A stretch of DNA of 64,000 nucleotides, taken from NCBI GenBank assembly GCA_001403775.1, contig CYUG01000011.1, positions 618,900-682,899 on the forward strand, in the 5' to 3' direction. This document shows, in pieces, positions 23,969 through 33,984 of this stretch. Origin of the DNA: Dermabacter indicis. GTDB taxonomy: Bacteria; Actinomycetota; Actinomycetes; Actinomycetales; Dermabacteraceae. The position numbers and the translations under genes were made by a program. The first letter of the stretch is position 1. Every line of letters begins with the position of its first letter. The notes beneath the pieces are model-generated. The model was not told where the DNA came from. It made no database searches and saw only the letters and a program-made list of their open reading frames with translations.

Positions 23969-25234
23969 ATGCCCGCACGCCACCTTCCTGGGGACGAGCC
24001 CTTCTTCCGCGAATGGAAGCAGTATCACGGGCCGTTTACTCGCTCTCGATCACGAGCGAAGGCTTTCGCGAGGGCGATTGGTCTCGATACCTCACCCGGC
24101 GTCCCCGTGATTGGCGTCGTCGGTTCAAAAGGGAAGGGCTCCGCAGTCGCCGCGACCACCCAATACCTCATGGCACTCGGCTACAACGTCGGCACGATTT
24201 CCTCTCCCCCGTTCCTCACCAACCGCGAACGCATACGCCTTTGCGCGGCACCACTTTCCGAAAGCGACTACAACGAGCTTGCCTCCCACGTGTCGCACGC
24301 GCTTTCCCTCATGCCTCCGGTCGAGGATACGGAAGGCTATCTCGCACCAACCGGGCTCTTCACGCTCGCGGGCGCGGACTATGTGCTTCGAAACCACGCC
24401 GACGCCCTCGTGATCGAGGAAGGGCTCGGCGGGGCAACCGACGAAATCTCGCAATTCCGGATCGACACCCTCGTGGTCACCCCCGTGTTTCTCGAGCACG
24501 AAGGCATCATCGGCGACACGATCGAGGCCATCGCACGGAACCTCGTGGGCGCGGGCGATGCACGCACGACAAATGTGGTGTTCCCGGAATCGCTGTGCCG
24601 CGAGGCCCGTGAGGCGATCGACGAGCTCCTCCCCAACGCCGTCCGGCACGAAATCGCCGCACCTGAAGACCTCGGCTTCGGCCCCCTCACCTCAATCAAC
24701 ATTGCGACGGGATATGCGGCAGCCTCCATCACCCACGCGGCAGCCACCGGACTCGTACCCGCGTCTCTTCAAAGCGACGACGCGCGCCGCCTCGCCCCAG
24801 ACTTGCATCTGCCGGGGCGCTCCTCCCTCGTCCACTCCCGCGGCACTGACTGGCTCCTCGATGCCGCGATTTCACGCGACGGCGTCGCATCGGCGCTCGA
24901 GTACGCTCGACGCACCGGTGGGTTCGACGATGCCCACGCCCTTGTGTGCATGCCCGACATCAAAAATATTGCGAGTATCCTCGACCTTCTCGACAAAGAA
25001 CGGACAATCCTCGCAACCACGCACGAAGACCACCTGTTTTTCGAAAACTATCCAGAGGACTGGGAAACCCTTCCGCTCCCCCAGGCTCTCGAAGCCATCC
25101 AGGAGCGTTCCACTACGGTGATCGCCCTCGGCACCATGAGCTTCGCTGCCGAAATGGCGGCCTACCTCGGACTCGACGCGGAGCGGTGGGTATCCCCTCT
25201 CACCGACACGCATCGGGGAAAGGAAACACGATGA
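23969..25234 (+). CDS. FolC-like Mur ligase family protein, divergent
   Basis: 421 residues with the folylpolyglutamate synthase architecture. Altered P-loop GVVGSKGKGSAVAATT (49-64) versus GTNGKGST; omega-loop-like SSPPFLTNRERI (78-89); EEGLGGATDE (150-159) in place of EVGLGGRLDATN; EHEGIIGDTIEAIARNLVG (176-194) keeps the usual spacing. In the C-terminal domain, PGR is kept but DGAHNP is replaced by LDAAISRDG. It is therefore an ATP-dependent amide ligase by fold, but folate or dihydrofolate is not assured. It overlaps the TIGR03089 gene (ATGA), so the two are coupled. The substrate is unknown. Confidence 0.72.
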   Translation: MPARHLPGDEPFFREWKQYHGPFTRSRSRAKAFARAIGLDTSPGVPVIGVVGSKGKGSAVAATTQYLMALGYNVGTISSPPFLTNRERIRLCAAPLSESDYNELASHVSHALSLMPPVEDTEGYLAPTGLFTLAGADYVLRNHADALVIEEGLGGATDEISQFRIDTLVVTPVFLEHEGIIGDTIEAIARNLVGAGDARTTNVVFPESLCREAREAIDELLPNAVRHEIAAPEDLGFGPLTSINIATGYAAASITHAAATGLVPASLQSDDARRLAPDLHLPGRSSLVHSRGTDWLLDAAISRDGVASALEYARRTGGFDDAHALVCMPDIKNIASILDLLDKERTILATTHEDHLFFENYPEDWETLPLPQALEAIQERSTTVIALGTMSFAAEMAAYLGLDAERWVSPLTDTHRGKETR

Positions 25235-25878
25235 GCACGCTCCTTGAGTCCCTCGACCGGATGGGCACAACCCCGGCCCTCGTGAGCTACGCCGACGACG
25301 GTCGTACCGAACTCTCGGGTCGAGTCCTCGCCAACTGGATCATCAAATCGATCAACCTCTTCGGTACCGAACTCCTCGTCGACGAGGGCTTCACCCTCGT
25401 GCTCGACCTTCCTGCACACTTCAAACGCAGCGTGCTCCACATTGCCGCGTGGCACCTCGGCGCACGCGTGTATGTCGTCGGAACAGGCGAAGTCCCCGAG
25501 AACATCGACATTCTGGCGACCGCGCGCGAGGACTCGCCTCTTATGGAGCGTGCCGACGACGTTCTCATGCTCGAGCCTCGAGCCCTCTCCCTTGCCTTCC
25601 CGGGCCACATCCCTCCGCTCGCCCTCGACTGGGTTCAAGCGGTTCGTTCAGCTGGAGATCATCTCGAGGTCCCCCTCGCCACATTCTCGGGGCCGGCACC
25701 GTCGCCGCGAACCGAGTGGGCCTCCGCACGCAGAGTAGGACTCGAGGATATCGATCTCGGTGACGCCGCAGCGGCGCTCGCCGCCTGGACCGAAGGGCGC
25801 ACCGTTCTCACGCCTCTCTCGCGACTCGATGCGGCAACACGCGCAGCCGAAGGCCTCGACACCCCCGCGAAGACCTAG
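25231..25878 (+). CDS. TIGR03089 family protein
   Basis: 215 residues matching the actinobacterial TIGR03089 family (mycobacterial Rv3268): TPALVSYADDGRTELSGRVLANWIIKSINL, then VLDLPAHFKRSVLHIAAWHLGARVYV and a C-terminal Ala-rich tail. The pattern resembles the N-terminal part of AMP-forming acyl-CoA/acid ligases, but no ATP-binding signature remains, so it is probably not catalytic. The ATG overlaps the stop of the FolC-like gene. It ends tail to tail with the ABC transporter gene, sharing four bases. Confidence 0.75.
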   Translation: MSTLLESLDRMGTTPALVSYADDGRTELSGRVLANWIIKSINLFGTELLVDEGFTLVLDLPAHFKRSVLHIAAWHLGARVYVVGTGEVPENIDILATAREDSPLMERADDVLMLEPRALSLAFPGHIPPLALDWVQAVRSAGDHLEVPLATFSGPAPSPRTEWASARRVGLEDIDLGDAAAALAAWTEGRTVLTPLSRLDAATRAAEGLDTPAKT

Positions 25879-26618
25879 GCTCTCGCGCGCAGAGTCTCCA
25901 CGCCTTCCGTGGGGTCACCGTCAAAGATCACGCGCCCCTTTTCCAGGACCACGATGCGCGTGCACAACGTGGCAAGCATGTCGAGCTCATGCGAGACGAT
26001 GACCATGGTTTTCCCGCTCTTTTGCATCTCGCGAATCCTCGCGAGACATTTGCGCTGGAAAGGCTCATCACCGACCGCGAGAATCTCATCCACGAGAAAG
26101 ACATCCGGATCCGTGTGCACGGCAACCGCGAAAGCGAGGCGCAGGAACATACCGGAGCTGTAATACTTCACGTCCGTGTCGATGAACTGCTCGATCTCGC
26201 TAAACGCGACAATGTCATCGAAACAGGCGTCGATCTCAGCCTTCGACATCCCGAGAATCGCGCCGTTGAGGTACACGTTCTCTCGCCCCGAAAGGTCAGG
26301 GTGGAAGCCGGCACCCACCTCAATCAGTCCGGCGACCTTGCCTCGCACGCTCACGCGGCCTCTATCCGGAAAAAGCACGCCCGAAATCGTCTTAAGGAGC
26401 GTGGACTTCCCCGAGCCGTTAAAACCGATCAGCCCCACGGTTTCCCCCGCGCGCACCGTCACGTCAACGCCATCGAGCGCCATGAAAGTATCGCGGAGCT
26501 TCTGCCCTTTGAGCGCGGAAAATACGAGTTCCTTGAGCGCTCTCGTATGGCGCAAAGAGAATTCCTTCGCCACATTTTCGATCCGCACCATCTCGCGCGG
26601 AGTTTCAACAACACTCAT
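25875..26618 (-). CDS. Polysaccharide export ABC transporter, ATP-binding subunit (Wzt/TagH type)
   Basis: 247 residues. Walker A GFNGSGKSTLL, Q-loop region EVGAGFHPDLSGRENVYLNG, signature YYSSGMFLRLAFA, Walker B VFLVDEIL, and switch His in VIVSHEL. The HPDLTGRENV and YSSGM features are typical of ABC-2 exporters for O-antigen, teichoic acid or galactan. It lacks the C-terminal carbohydrate-binding domain of some Wzt proteins. AGGAG lies five bases before the ATG at 26618, better placed than for the ATG at 26621; TGATG couples it to the permease. It resembles mycobacterial Rv3781, which exports lipid-linked galactan. Confidence 0.9.
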   Translation of the reverse strand: MSVVETPREMVRIENVAKEFSLRHTRALKELVFSALKGQKLRDTFMALDGVDVTVRAGETVGLIGFNGSGKSTLLKTISGVLFPDRGRVSVRGKVAGLIEVGAGFHPDLSGRENVYLNGAILGMSKAEIDACFDDIVAFSEIEQFIDTDVKYYSSGMFLRLAFAVAVHTDPDVFLVDEILAVGDEPFQRKCLARIREMQKSGKTMVIVSHELDMLATLCTRIVVLEKGRVIFDGDPTEGVETLRARA

Positions 26619-27520
26619 CATAGCTCCTGCGCAAACTTCCGCTTCGAACGTTCGAACACGAAAGTCCCGAACGCGAACACCACGATCGCGATGAGGAGCC
26701 CCGCCCACCAGAGGCCAGCGGCTTCAGCTCCCGCGGCGACAGTCGGCGCCGACGCTCCCGACTCATCGAGGGCCCGCGCCATCGGACGCCAGAAGGCCCC
26801 GTGGAAACACTCGACGACAATCGTGATCGGGTTGAGGCTGTAGAGCGCCCACCACACACTTCCGCCAATGGTCTCTTTGACCATCGAGAGGGCGTAGAGC
26901 ACGGGCGAGGTCCACGTCGCGACCATGATGATGAGATCCACGAAATTCTCGACATCGCGGAAAGCCGCGTTCAGCGCCGCCGCGAGCATGCCAAGCCCCA
27001 TCGTAAAGACGAGCAGGATCACCATGCCGATGAGAAACCACCAGCCTTCGGCGAAACTTGGGCGCCACCCATAGAGTCCCGCTCCCACGACAAGCACGAG
27101 CACTTGCGGCACGAAGTGCACGAGGGCCACAAGCGCGCTCGCCCACGGGAATAGTTCAGAAGGGAGATAAATTTTCGAGACGAGCGGCGCATTCGAGGCG
27201 ATCGAGCGCGTGCAGTTTCCGAACACCTCGCTAAAGAGGTTGATCACGATGATGCCCGAAAAAAGGTACGCCGCGTACGCCGGAAGCGACCGATTCAATT
27301 GAAGAAAAACACCGAGCGCGAGATAAAAAACCGCGAACTGCACCGCGGGTTTCGCGTAGCTCCACGCCATGCCGAGCACGCTTCCGCGGTACCGAACTCG
27401 AAGCTCCTTCCTCACGAGGAGGTTCAAAAGAAACCGCTCGTAAATCGGATTGAGCCAGCCCTTGTCACTTCCCGGGATCCGCCAGCCTTCATTTTTCTCT
27501 TCGCGTGTCAGAGCAGACAT
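26618..27520 (-). CDS. Polysaccharide export ABC transporter, permease subunit (Wzm type)
   Basis: 300 residues, ABC-2 permease. The cytoplasmic N-terminus ends in LLVRKELRVRYRGSVLGMAW, the conserved amphipathic entry of Wzm/TagG proteins. Six or so membrane helices follow, with NPITIVVECFHGAFW near the C-terminus. Together with the ATPase it flips an undecaprenyl- or decaprenyl-linked polysaccharide. The start at 27520 is two bases after the GlfT2 stop, so the mRNA is shared with the galactan polymerase. The upstream extension of the frame lies within glfT2 and is rejected. Confidence 0.9.
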   Translation of the reverse strand: MSALTREEKNEGWRIPGSDKGWLNPIYERFLLNLLVRKELRVRYRGSVLGMAWSYAKPAVQFAVFYLALGVFLQLNRSLPAYAAYLFSGIIVINLFSEVFGNCTRSIASNAPLVSKIYLPSELFPWASALVALVHFVPQVLVLVVGAGLYGWRPSFAEGWWFLIGMVILLVFTMGLGMLAAALNAAFRDVENFVDLIIMVATWTSPVLYALSMVKETIGGSVWWALYSLNPITIVVECFHGAFWRPMARALDESGASAPTVAAGAEAAGLWWAGLLIAIVVFAFGTFVFERSKRKFAQEL

Positions 27521-27522
27521 AC

Positions 27523-29547
27523 TCACGCGCGTCGTTCCTCGCTCTCCGGCGCGGGATTCGCCGCAAATGTGCGCTCCCACGCCTCGAAGGAGGTGAGCTC
27601 GTGAGCCGCCGCGCGGAATTGCTCGCGCAAGCTCTCCCATTTCGCGAAGAGTTCCGCGTGCGTGCGAACGCCCTCGGCGAGAAGTTCGCGCGCCTGCTTC
27701 GGGTCGCGCTTGTACCAGGCAAGCTGGGTGCCTTCGGCATTCGACACGAGCGCGCTGTCGTAGTGCGAGAGCCGCCACCAGCGCGCATCCTGGTGCGCGA
27801 TTGCTTCCTGAGGATGCTCACGCGAAAGCTCGCTCGGCTTACTCAAAGCCTGCTTCGCGAGTTGCTTGAGGGTCCAGGCCGGCATGAGAATGCGCCGAGG
27901 CTGGCTGAAGCCCCGCCCCTTGCGCGGAGGCTTATTCGTACGTACGTCGGGGTAGTCATCGACGTCTTTCTTCTGCACGGCATCGTCGAACCGTGTGGCC
28001 AGCGCACGAATCTCGGGAAGCGTCGTCCCGATTGTCTCGTGAAGGTGGTCGGGACCTGCGAGCACATCGCGCTGCGCCATGAGACGCCCGGTTTGCGTGT
28101 AGTACTGCATGGAGATCACGTGCTTGATGTCCATGAAGTGCGATTCCTTCACGAGCCTTCCGCCGCGATCGTAGGGGGAGTGCAAAAGCGCCGTGATAAG
28201 CCGGTTGCGTTCATGGAAGAATGCCTGCCAGCCCACAAGGTCGTCTTTGTCGCCCCAGGCCACGTGCCACACGGCAGCGCCCGGAAGCGACACCGTTGAG
28301 TACCCCGCGTCCTTCGCGCGAAGTCCATACTCCGCGTCGTCCCATTTGATGAATACCGGGAGCGAGAGACCGATTTCGCGCACGACCTCGGTGGGGATGA
28401 GGCACATCCACCAGCCGTTGTAATCGACGTCAACGCGACGGTGCATCCACGGCGTTGCCCTCAGGGGGTGGGTCGCGAGGTCATAGCTCAGGGACATTTC
28501 CTGATGCGGAAGGGCAGGCTGGATGCGCCAGCGATCAACGATCTCACCGAAGGTATGGAGAGTCGTGCGATTGTTCAGGTCGAACATGTGCGCACCCACG
28601 AGCGTCGGTTTCGTCGCGTAGTCCGCAAACGTCACGAGGCGCTCAAGGGAAATCGGCTCTATAGAAATATCGTCGTCGCAATTCACCACGTACGTGGAAA
28701 CTTCCGCAACGGCCGCCTCATACATCCCGCGCGAGAATCCACCCGAGCCGCCAATGTTGCCCTGCTCGATGACGCGAAGCTTCCCACCCATCGCGGCCTC
28801 GAGCTTCGCGAGCTCGTCGGCGTGATCACGAAGGCGGTCGCTGCCCTGGTCGACGATATACATGACATCGAGGAGTCCAAGAAGCCGCGGCGACTCGGCG
28901 ATCGTGCGGATATTTTCGAAGCAATAGCTGACCTTGTTCATGGTCGTCATGGCAATCGAGAACGTCCCGCAGACGCGCGCAAGTCTCTCGGGAGCCGAGT
29001 ACACCGCGCCTTGCACGTCAAGGCCCTGCGCCCCCGCGTGGGCATCAAACCAATACCAGCCGCCGTCGCCAAAGGCATCGAGCGACAGGGTGAAGGTTGA
29101 GATTGCGTCGCCCGCGACATCTGCGGAAGTCACGCGTTGCGAGCGTCCTTTTGCATTCGATCGGTGGACGACGATCGTTCCTTCTCCTTGGGTCGCGACC
29201 GTAAGCGTCACTTCCCGTACGGGTGTCCAGCGACGCCAATACGATGCCGGGAAGGCATTGAAGTAGGTTCCAAATGAACGAGTCTGCCCCGCGGGAACTG
29301 TGATCCCGGAGCGCGTATACGCCCCTTCCTCAACACTATTTGTCGCGGGGTGCCGTACCCCCGCGAGAGCCTCCATGACCTCACTTGAGGCTCCCGCGGC
29401 GACGTCAACGGGGGAAACGTGTGCCGAAGACTCGACATAAAGCGGCAGGGTCTCGGAGTTCAAACCAAGGGGCATCACAAGCCTGTGAAGCTCGCGGTGG
29501 CCGTCGGGCAGGTTAAACGTGTCGTTCATGGTGCTCTTTTCACTCAT
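27523..29547 (-). CDS. glfT2: Galactofuranosyltransferase GlfT2
   Basis: 674 residues. An N-terminal beta-sandwich (1-185) holds FGTYFNAFPASYWRRWT. The GT-A domain follows with YVVNCDDDIS (DDD about 291-293, metal and UDP-Galf binding) and FIKWDDAEYGLR (catalytic base region), then a helical C-terminal part. In mycobacteria GlfT2 polymerises the galactan chain from UDP-galactofuranose with alternating beta-1,5 and beta-1,6 links. The ATG at 29547 has no clear ribosome-binding site; the ATG at 29529 (AAGAG before it) is an alternative. It sits between glf and the exporter in one operon. Confidence 0.9.
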   Translation of the reverse strand: MSEKSTMNDTFNLPDGHRELHRLVMPLGLNSETLPLYVESSAHVSPVDVAAGASSEVMEALAGVRHPATNSVEEGAYTRSGITVPAGQTRSFGTYFNAFPASYWRRWTPVREVTLTVATQGEGTIVVHRSNAKGRSQRVTSADVAGDAISTFTLSLDAFGDGGWYWFDAHAGAQGLDVQGAVYSAPERLARVCGTFSIAMTTMNKVSYCFENIRTIAESPRLLGLLDVMYIVDQGSDRLRDHADELAKLEAAMGGKLRVIEQGNIGGSGGFSRGMYEAAVAEVSTYVVNCDDDISIEPISLERLVTFADYATKPTLVGAHMFDLNNRTTLHTFGEIVDRWRIQPALPHQEMSLSYDLATHPLRATPWMHRRVDVDYNGWWMCLIPTEVVREIGLSLPVFIKWDDAEYGLRAKDAGYSTVSLPGAAVWHVAWGDKDDLVGWQAFFHERNRLITALLHSPYDRGGRLVKESHFMDIKHVISMQYYTQTGRLMAQRDVLAGPDHLHETIGTTLPEIRALATRFDDAVQKKDVDDYPDVRTNKPPRKGRGFSQPRRILMPAWTLKQLAKQALSKPSELSREHPQEAIAHQDARWWRLSHYDSALVSNAEGTQLAWYKRDPKQARELLAEGVRTHAELFAKWESLREQFRAAAHELTSFEAWERTFAANPAPESEERRA

Positions 29548-29570
29548 CGGAGTCGAGAAGCTTCGCGAAA

Positions 29571-30847
<1,277 letters not shown>

Positions 30848-31735
30848 TCACTGCTCGCGCTTGCGCATAAGCCCGCGTTCGATGACACGCCAATAAACAC
30901 GATCACGAAGTTGTGTGGGAACCGCCCGGTACACGGCGCGTCCGACGAGGTTTCGAAGGGCCCTCGGCACGCTTGTCGTGCGGCTTCGCACCATCGAGCA
31001 CTGCATGCGCACGTCACTCGCGAAGAGTGTGAAACCGCCACGGCGGCGGTAAAGATTCGTGCTCACGCGGTAGTCCACGAGCACGTCGGGGACATTTCCC
31101 ATTCTTGCGCCCGCGCGCAGCATGCGGTGCCAGAGGTCGTAGTCCTCCATGAGAGGAAAGTCGCGATAGCCTCCCGCTTTGTGCACTGCGCTCACGCGCA
31201 TGAGCACCGTGGGGTGATGGAACGGCGAATGATCGCGCATGTACCGCGCGATCTCCTCGTGCTCACGCGGCCGGCGACGAATCAATTCCTCGCCGTCGTC
31301 GCCGCGACGGGGGCACGATTCCTCGTCGATCTCTCGCATGTTTGCCCCGACAATGTCGAGGCGCCTTTCTCGCAGTGCCGAAAGCTGCACCGCGAAGCGT
31401 TCTGGGTGACTCACGTCGTCGGCATCGGCTCGCCCCACCAAAGCAGTTTCGCAATGCGCGAGGGCGCTCTCAAGGGTGCGCGCGAGCCCTCGGTGCTTGC
31501 CGTTCCTCACGACGCGCGCACACCCAAACGTGCCGTCGAGGACCTCGGCTACGACCGACTCAAGTTCCTGCGGGAGCGGGCCATCGATCGCGAGGAGCAG
31601 CATCCCCGGGGCCGTCGTTTGCCGGTGCGTCGCGGAAGCGATCGCTTCGCGCACGTGAGCGGGGTCGTCGCCCTTCCACACGGGCATGAGTACTGTGAGG
31701 TCCGGATCGACCTCGCGGGCCTGGCTCGGGTTCAC
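30848..31735 (-). CDS. Family 2 glycosyltransferase
   Basis: 295 residues. GT-A fold: LTVLMPVWKGDDPAHVREAIASA at the N-terminus, LVGRADADDVSHPERF as the DxD region, and FPLMEDYDLWHRMLRAGA as the catalytic ED motif. This is the common alpha- or beta-sugar transferase of polysaccharide loci; donor and acceptor cannot be told. The GTG start overlaps the stop of the epimerase-GT fusion (GTGA), so they are coupled. It probably adds a side or linker sugar to the galactofuranose polymer (inference). Confidence 0.88.
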   Translation of the reverse strand: MNPSQAREVDPDLTVLMPVWKGDDPAHVREAIASATHRQTTAPGMLLLAIDGPLPQELESVVAEVLDGTFGCARVVRNGKHRGLARTLESALAHCETALVGRADADDVSHPERFAVQLSALRERRLDIVGANMREIDEESCPRRGDDGEELIRRRPREHEEIARYMRDHSPFHHPTVLMRVSAVHKAGGYRDFPLMEDYDLWHRMLRAGARMGNVPDVLVDYRVSTNLYRRRGGFTLFASDVRMQCSMVRSRTTSVPRALRNLVGRAVYRAVPTQLRDRVYWRVIERGLMRKREQ

Positions 31736-33771
31736 GTGAGTGCCCTTCGCGATCGCTCGGCGCTATCGATCGACGCTTCCAGTGCCCGAATCTCGGTTGC
31801 GCTCATCGGATCGGCGGAAAGAACCGCGCTCGAGTGCCGCGGCGAAGTGAAAAGCCCCTCTCGCAGGCCTTTAATCGCGACGGGCAGCACGTCTCCTCGC
31901 GTGCGTAGGAGAGTGCGCATCCAGCCGATCGCGCTCTTACCGCCATAGAGCACCTTCTCAATTGGTGTGAACGAATCGGTTTTCGTGAGCGCCCACAGTC
32001 GGTTTCGCACGTCAAAGTAGAACCGCGACCCTGGGTTGGATTGAGCGTTCGAGAAATTCACGGTGCGATGTTCGACCGTGCTCGAGGCGACCGCGAAGCC
32101 GTGGGAATCGCGCAAGAGCCGGCCCGTGTATTCGAAGTCGTCGGACCAAATGAAGTAGTCGGCGATGGGGAGGCCGTGCTCCCACGCGTCTTCGGCGGCA
32201 ATGAGGGCCGAGACGAAACTCGCTGTACGGATTGGCCGCGCCCCGATCTGCGCGTATCGGTCAAGGTCAGCCTCGCTCGTTCCGAGCCGCGTACGCGAGG
32301 AGTTCATGGGATGTGGTCTGCCGTCGGTCCACACGGCGAGCGAGCTGAGGACGCTCGCGTGGACGTCAAGTTTGCGCTCCACGTCGAGGAGGTTCGCCAG
32401 TGCGTCGGGCGCGGGCACCGTGTCATCGTCCATGATCCACAGGAAGTCCGGGCTGTGCTCGACAAGCGCGTGCGCCATACCGCTGCAGAAGCCGCCGGCA
32501 CCCCCAACGTTGCGATTGAGGTGAACGACATCGGCGCCGATCGCATGGGCATCAGAAACAGCGCCAGAGCGATCCGTACTCGCGTTGTCGACGATCACCA
32601 CGCCATCGAGGGGCCGGGTTTGCGAGTGGAGCGCATCGAGGCAGGCCTCGAGGAGGTCAGCGCGGTTATAGGTCACCACGACGGCAATCACACGGCGAGG
32701 ATCCTCCCCCGCTTCGCGCTGCTCGGGCACAAAGCGCTCAGCAATCGGCGCCTCAAGGCGTGGATTGCTCGGCACGCCGTTTTCCCGCACCCACCTCACG
32801 GTTTCGCGGAGCGAGGCCTCGAGCGAGAGTCTCTCGGGAAGGAGTGCATTCACCTTTTCACGCGAAAGCTCCGCACTCGGGCGTGCGTCAAGCGCGAACC
32901 TTTTGAGCCTGCGTGGAAGCTCGAGTCCGCTCGCCCGTACGGCCTCACCGGCGCGACCCGCACGAGCCATGAGCCGCCTGCCGGGCAGCGAGAGCGCGAG
33001 CGGTGCGGTTTTCGCAACCGAACGCACGAGTGCGCGCAGCTCGTGATCATCGAGGCGTGGAGAGTCCGCGACGTTGAGTACGTAGGGCTCCCCAGCAGGT
33101 GGGTTCAGCTCGAGCGCCGCTCTCGTTGCGCTCGCGAGGGTTCCGACGCTTGCGAGGGGCCTCGCGATGACCGTGTGTGTGAGAGAGACTTTCCCCGAGT
33201 TCACGAGCGAGCCGATCACGCGCGACACTCGCGCTCGTGAGCCTGGACCGAAAAGCTCGGCGGCGCGTAAAACCAGCAGGCGTCGGCCCTGCCCCGCACT
33301 TACCCACTGGCCGTAAAGACGTTCCGCTTCCGCAAAGGCCCTTCCTTCGACTGTCGTCGGTGCGGCCGGGGTCGATTCATCGGCGCTCTCACCGGCGCGC
33401 GTTTCCCCGTAGACGGCGCCACTGGAAACGAACACGATCGTGCGCACCTCTTCGAGCTCCGCCGCAGAAATGAGGGAGCGTGCTCCTCCTACGAGGATCG
33501 AATTGAGGGTTCGTGTACTCACCGACGAGGAGTCGGGAACGCCGGCAACGTTGACGACCGTGTCGCATCCGCGAAGAGCGGCAGAGAGCGCCTTGACGTC
33601 GCGCACATCAAGAAGCGCATGAGCGACGCCGCTGCTCGAGGGGCGGATATCGGCCGTCGAGACCTCATGGCCGTGCGCACCAAGCTCCTTCGCAATGTGC
33701 GAGCCCGCAAAACCCGCACCTCCAAGCACGAGGGTGCGCGCCGGTTTCTGCGGCCTGCTTGTGTGTGACAC
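31732..33771 (-). CDS. Epimerase/dehydratase-like domain fused to a GlfT1-like glycosyltransferase
   Basis: 679 residues from the GTG at 33771 (GAGGAGAGCAC upstream). Residues 10-330 form an extended-SDR Rossmann fold: GGAGFAG near 17-23 and VFVSSGAVYG near 113-122. Where the catalytic Tyr-x3-Lys should be, the sequence is VEGRAFAEAE, so both residues appear lost. Residues 360-679 are a GT2: VVVTYNRADLLEACLDAL, LNRNVGGAGGF, metal-binding MDDD (447-450), WSDDFEY (542-548). The NVGGAGGF...MDDD layout is that of GlfT1, which starts galactan. GlfT1 is normally about 300 residues and stands alone. Coupled to the downstream GT2. Confidence 0.88.
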   Translation of the reverse strand: MSHTSRPQKPARTLVLGGAGFAGSHIAKELGAHGHEVSTADIRPSSSGVAHALLDVRDVKALSAALRGCDTVVNVAGVPDSSSVSTRTLNSILVGGARSLISAAELEEVRTIVFVSSGAVYGETRAGESADESTPAAPTTVEGRAFAEAERLYGQWVSAGQGRRLLVLRAAELFGPGSRARVSRVIGSLVNSGKVSLTHTVIARPLASVGTLASATRAALELNPPAGEPYVLNVADSPRLDDHELRALVRSVAKTAPLALSLPGRRLMARAGRAGEAVRASGLELPRRLKRFALDARPSAELSREKVNALLPERLSLEASLRETVRWVRENGVPSNPRLEAPIAERFVPEQREAGEDPRRVIAVVVTYNRADLLEACLDALHSQTRPLDGVVIVDNASTDRSGAVSDAHAIGADVVHLNRNVGGAGGFCSGMAHALVEHSPDFLWIMDDDTVPAPDALANLLDVERKLDVHASVLSSLAVWTDGRPHPMNSSRTRLGTSEADLDRYAQIGARPIRTASFVSALIAAEDAWEHGLPIADYFIWSDDFEYTGRLLRDSHGFAVASSTVEHRTVNFSNAQSNPGSRFYFDVRNRLWALTKTDSFTPIEKVLYGGKSAIGWMRTLLRTRGDVLPVAIKGLREGLFTSPRHSSAVLSADPMSATEIRALEASIDSAERSRRALT

Positions 33772-33984
33772 GTGCTCTCCTCGCCTCTCGCCCACGCTTT
33801 TCGCTAGAGTCTAGGCTCGATCTTACGGGGGCACTGCCGCGAACGTGAGTGCACACGCCATCACGGCGGGGCAGATTTGGCCACAACGACCGGTTCCGAC
33901 GTTTCTGTACGGGTCGGTGTGTACTGTTGGAACGCGCAAACGGCGCGGTCCCCCGCGCCTTCCTACAACCACGAGGTAGACACG
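33772..33984. promoter_or_regulatory. Divergent promoter region between the fusion gene and the LCP gene
   Basis: 213 bases without a gene. On the minus strand TAGACT (around 33808-33813) could be the -10 of the fusion gene, giving a leader of about 30 bases with GAGGAGAG. On the plus strand TACTGT (around 33921-33926) may be a -10 for the LCP gene. -35 matches are weak. Confidence 0.35.
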
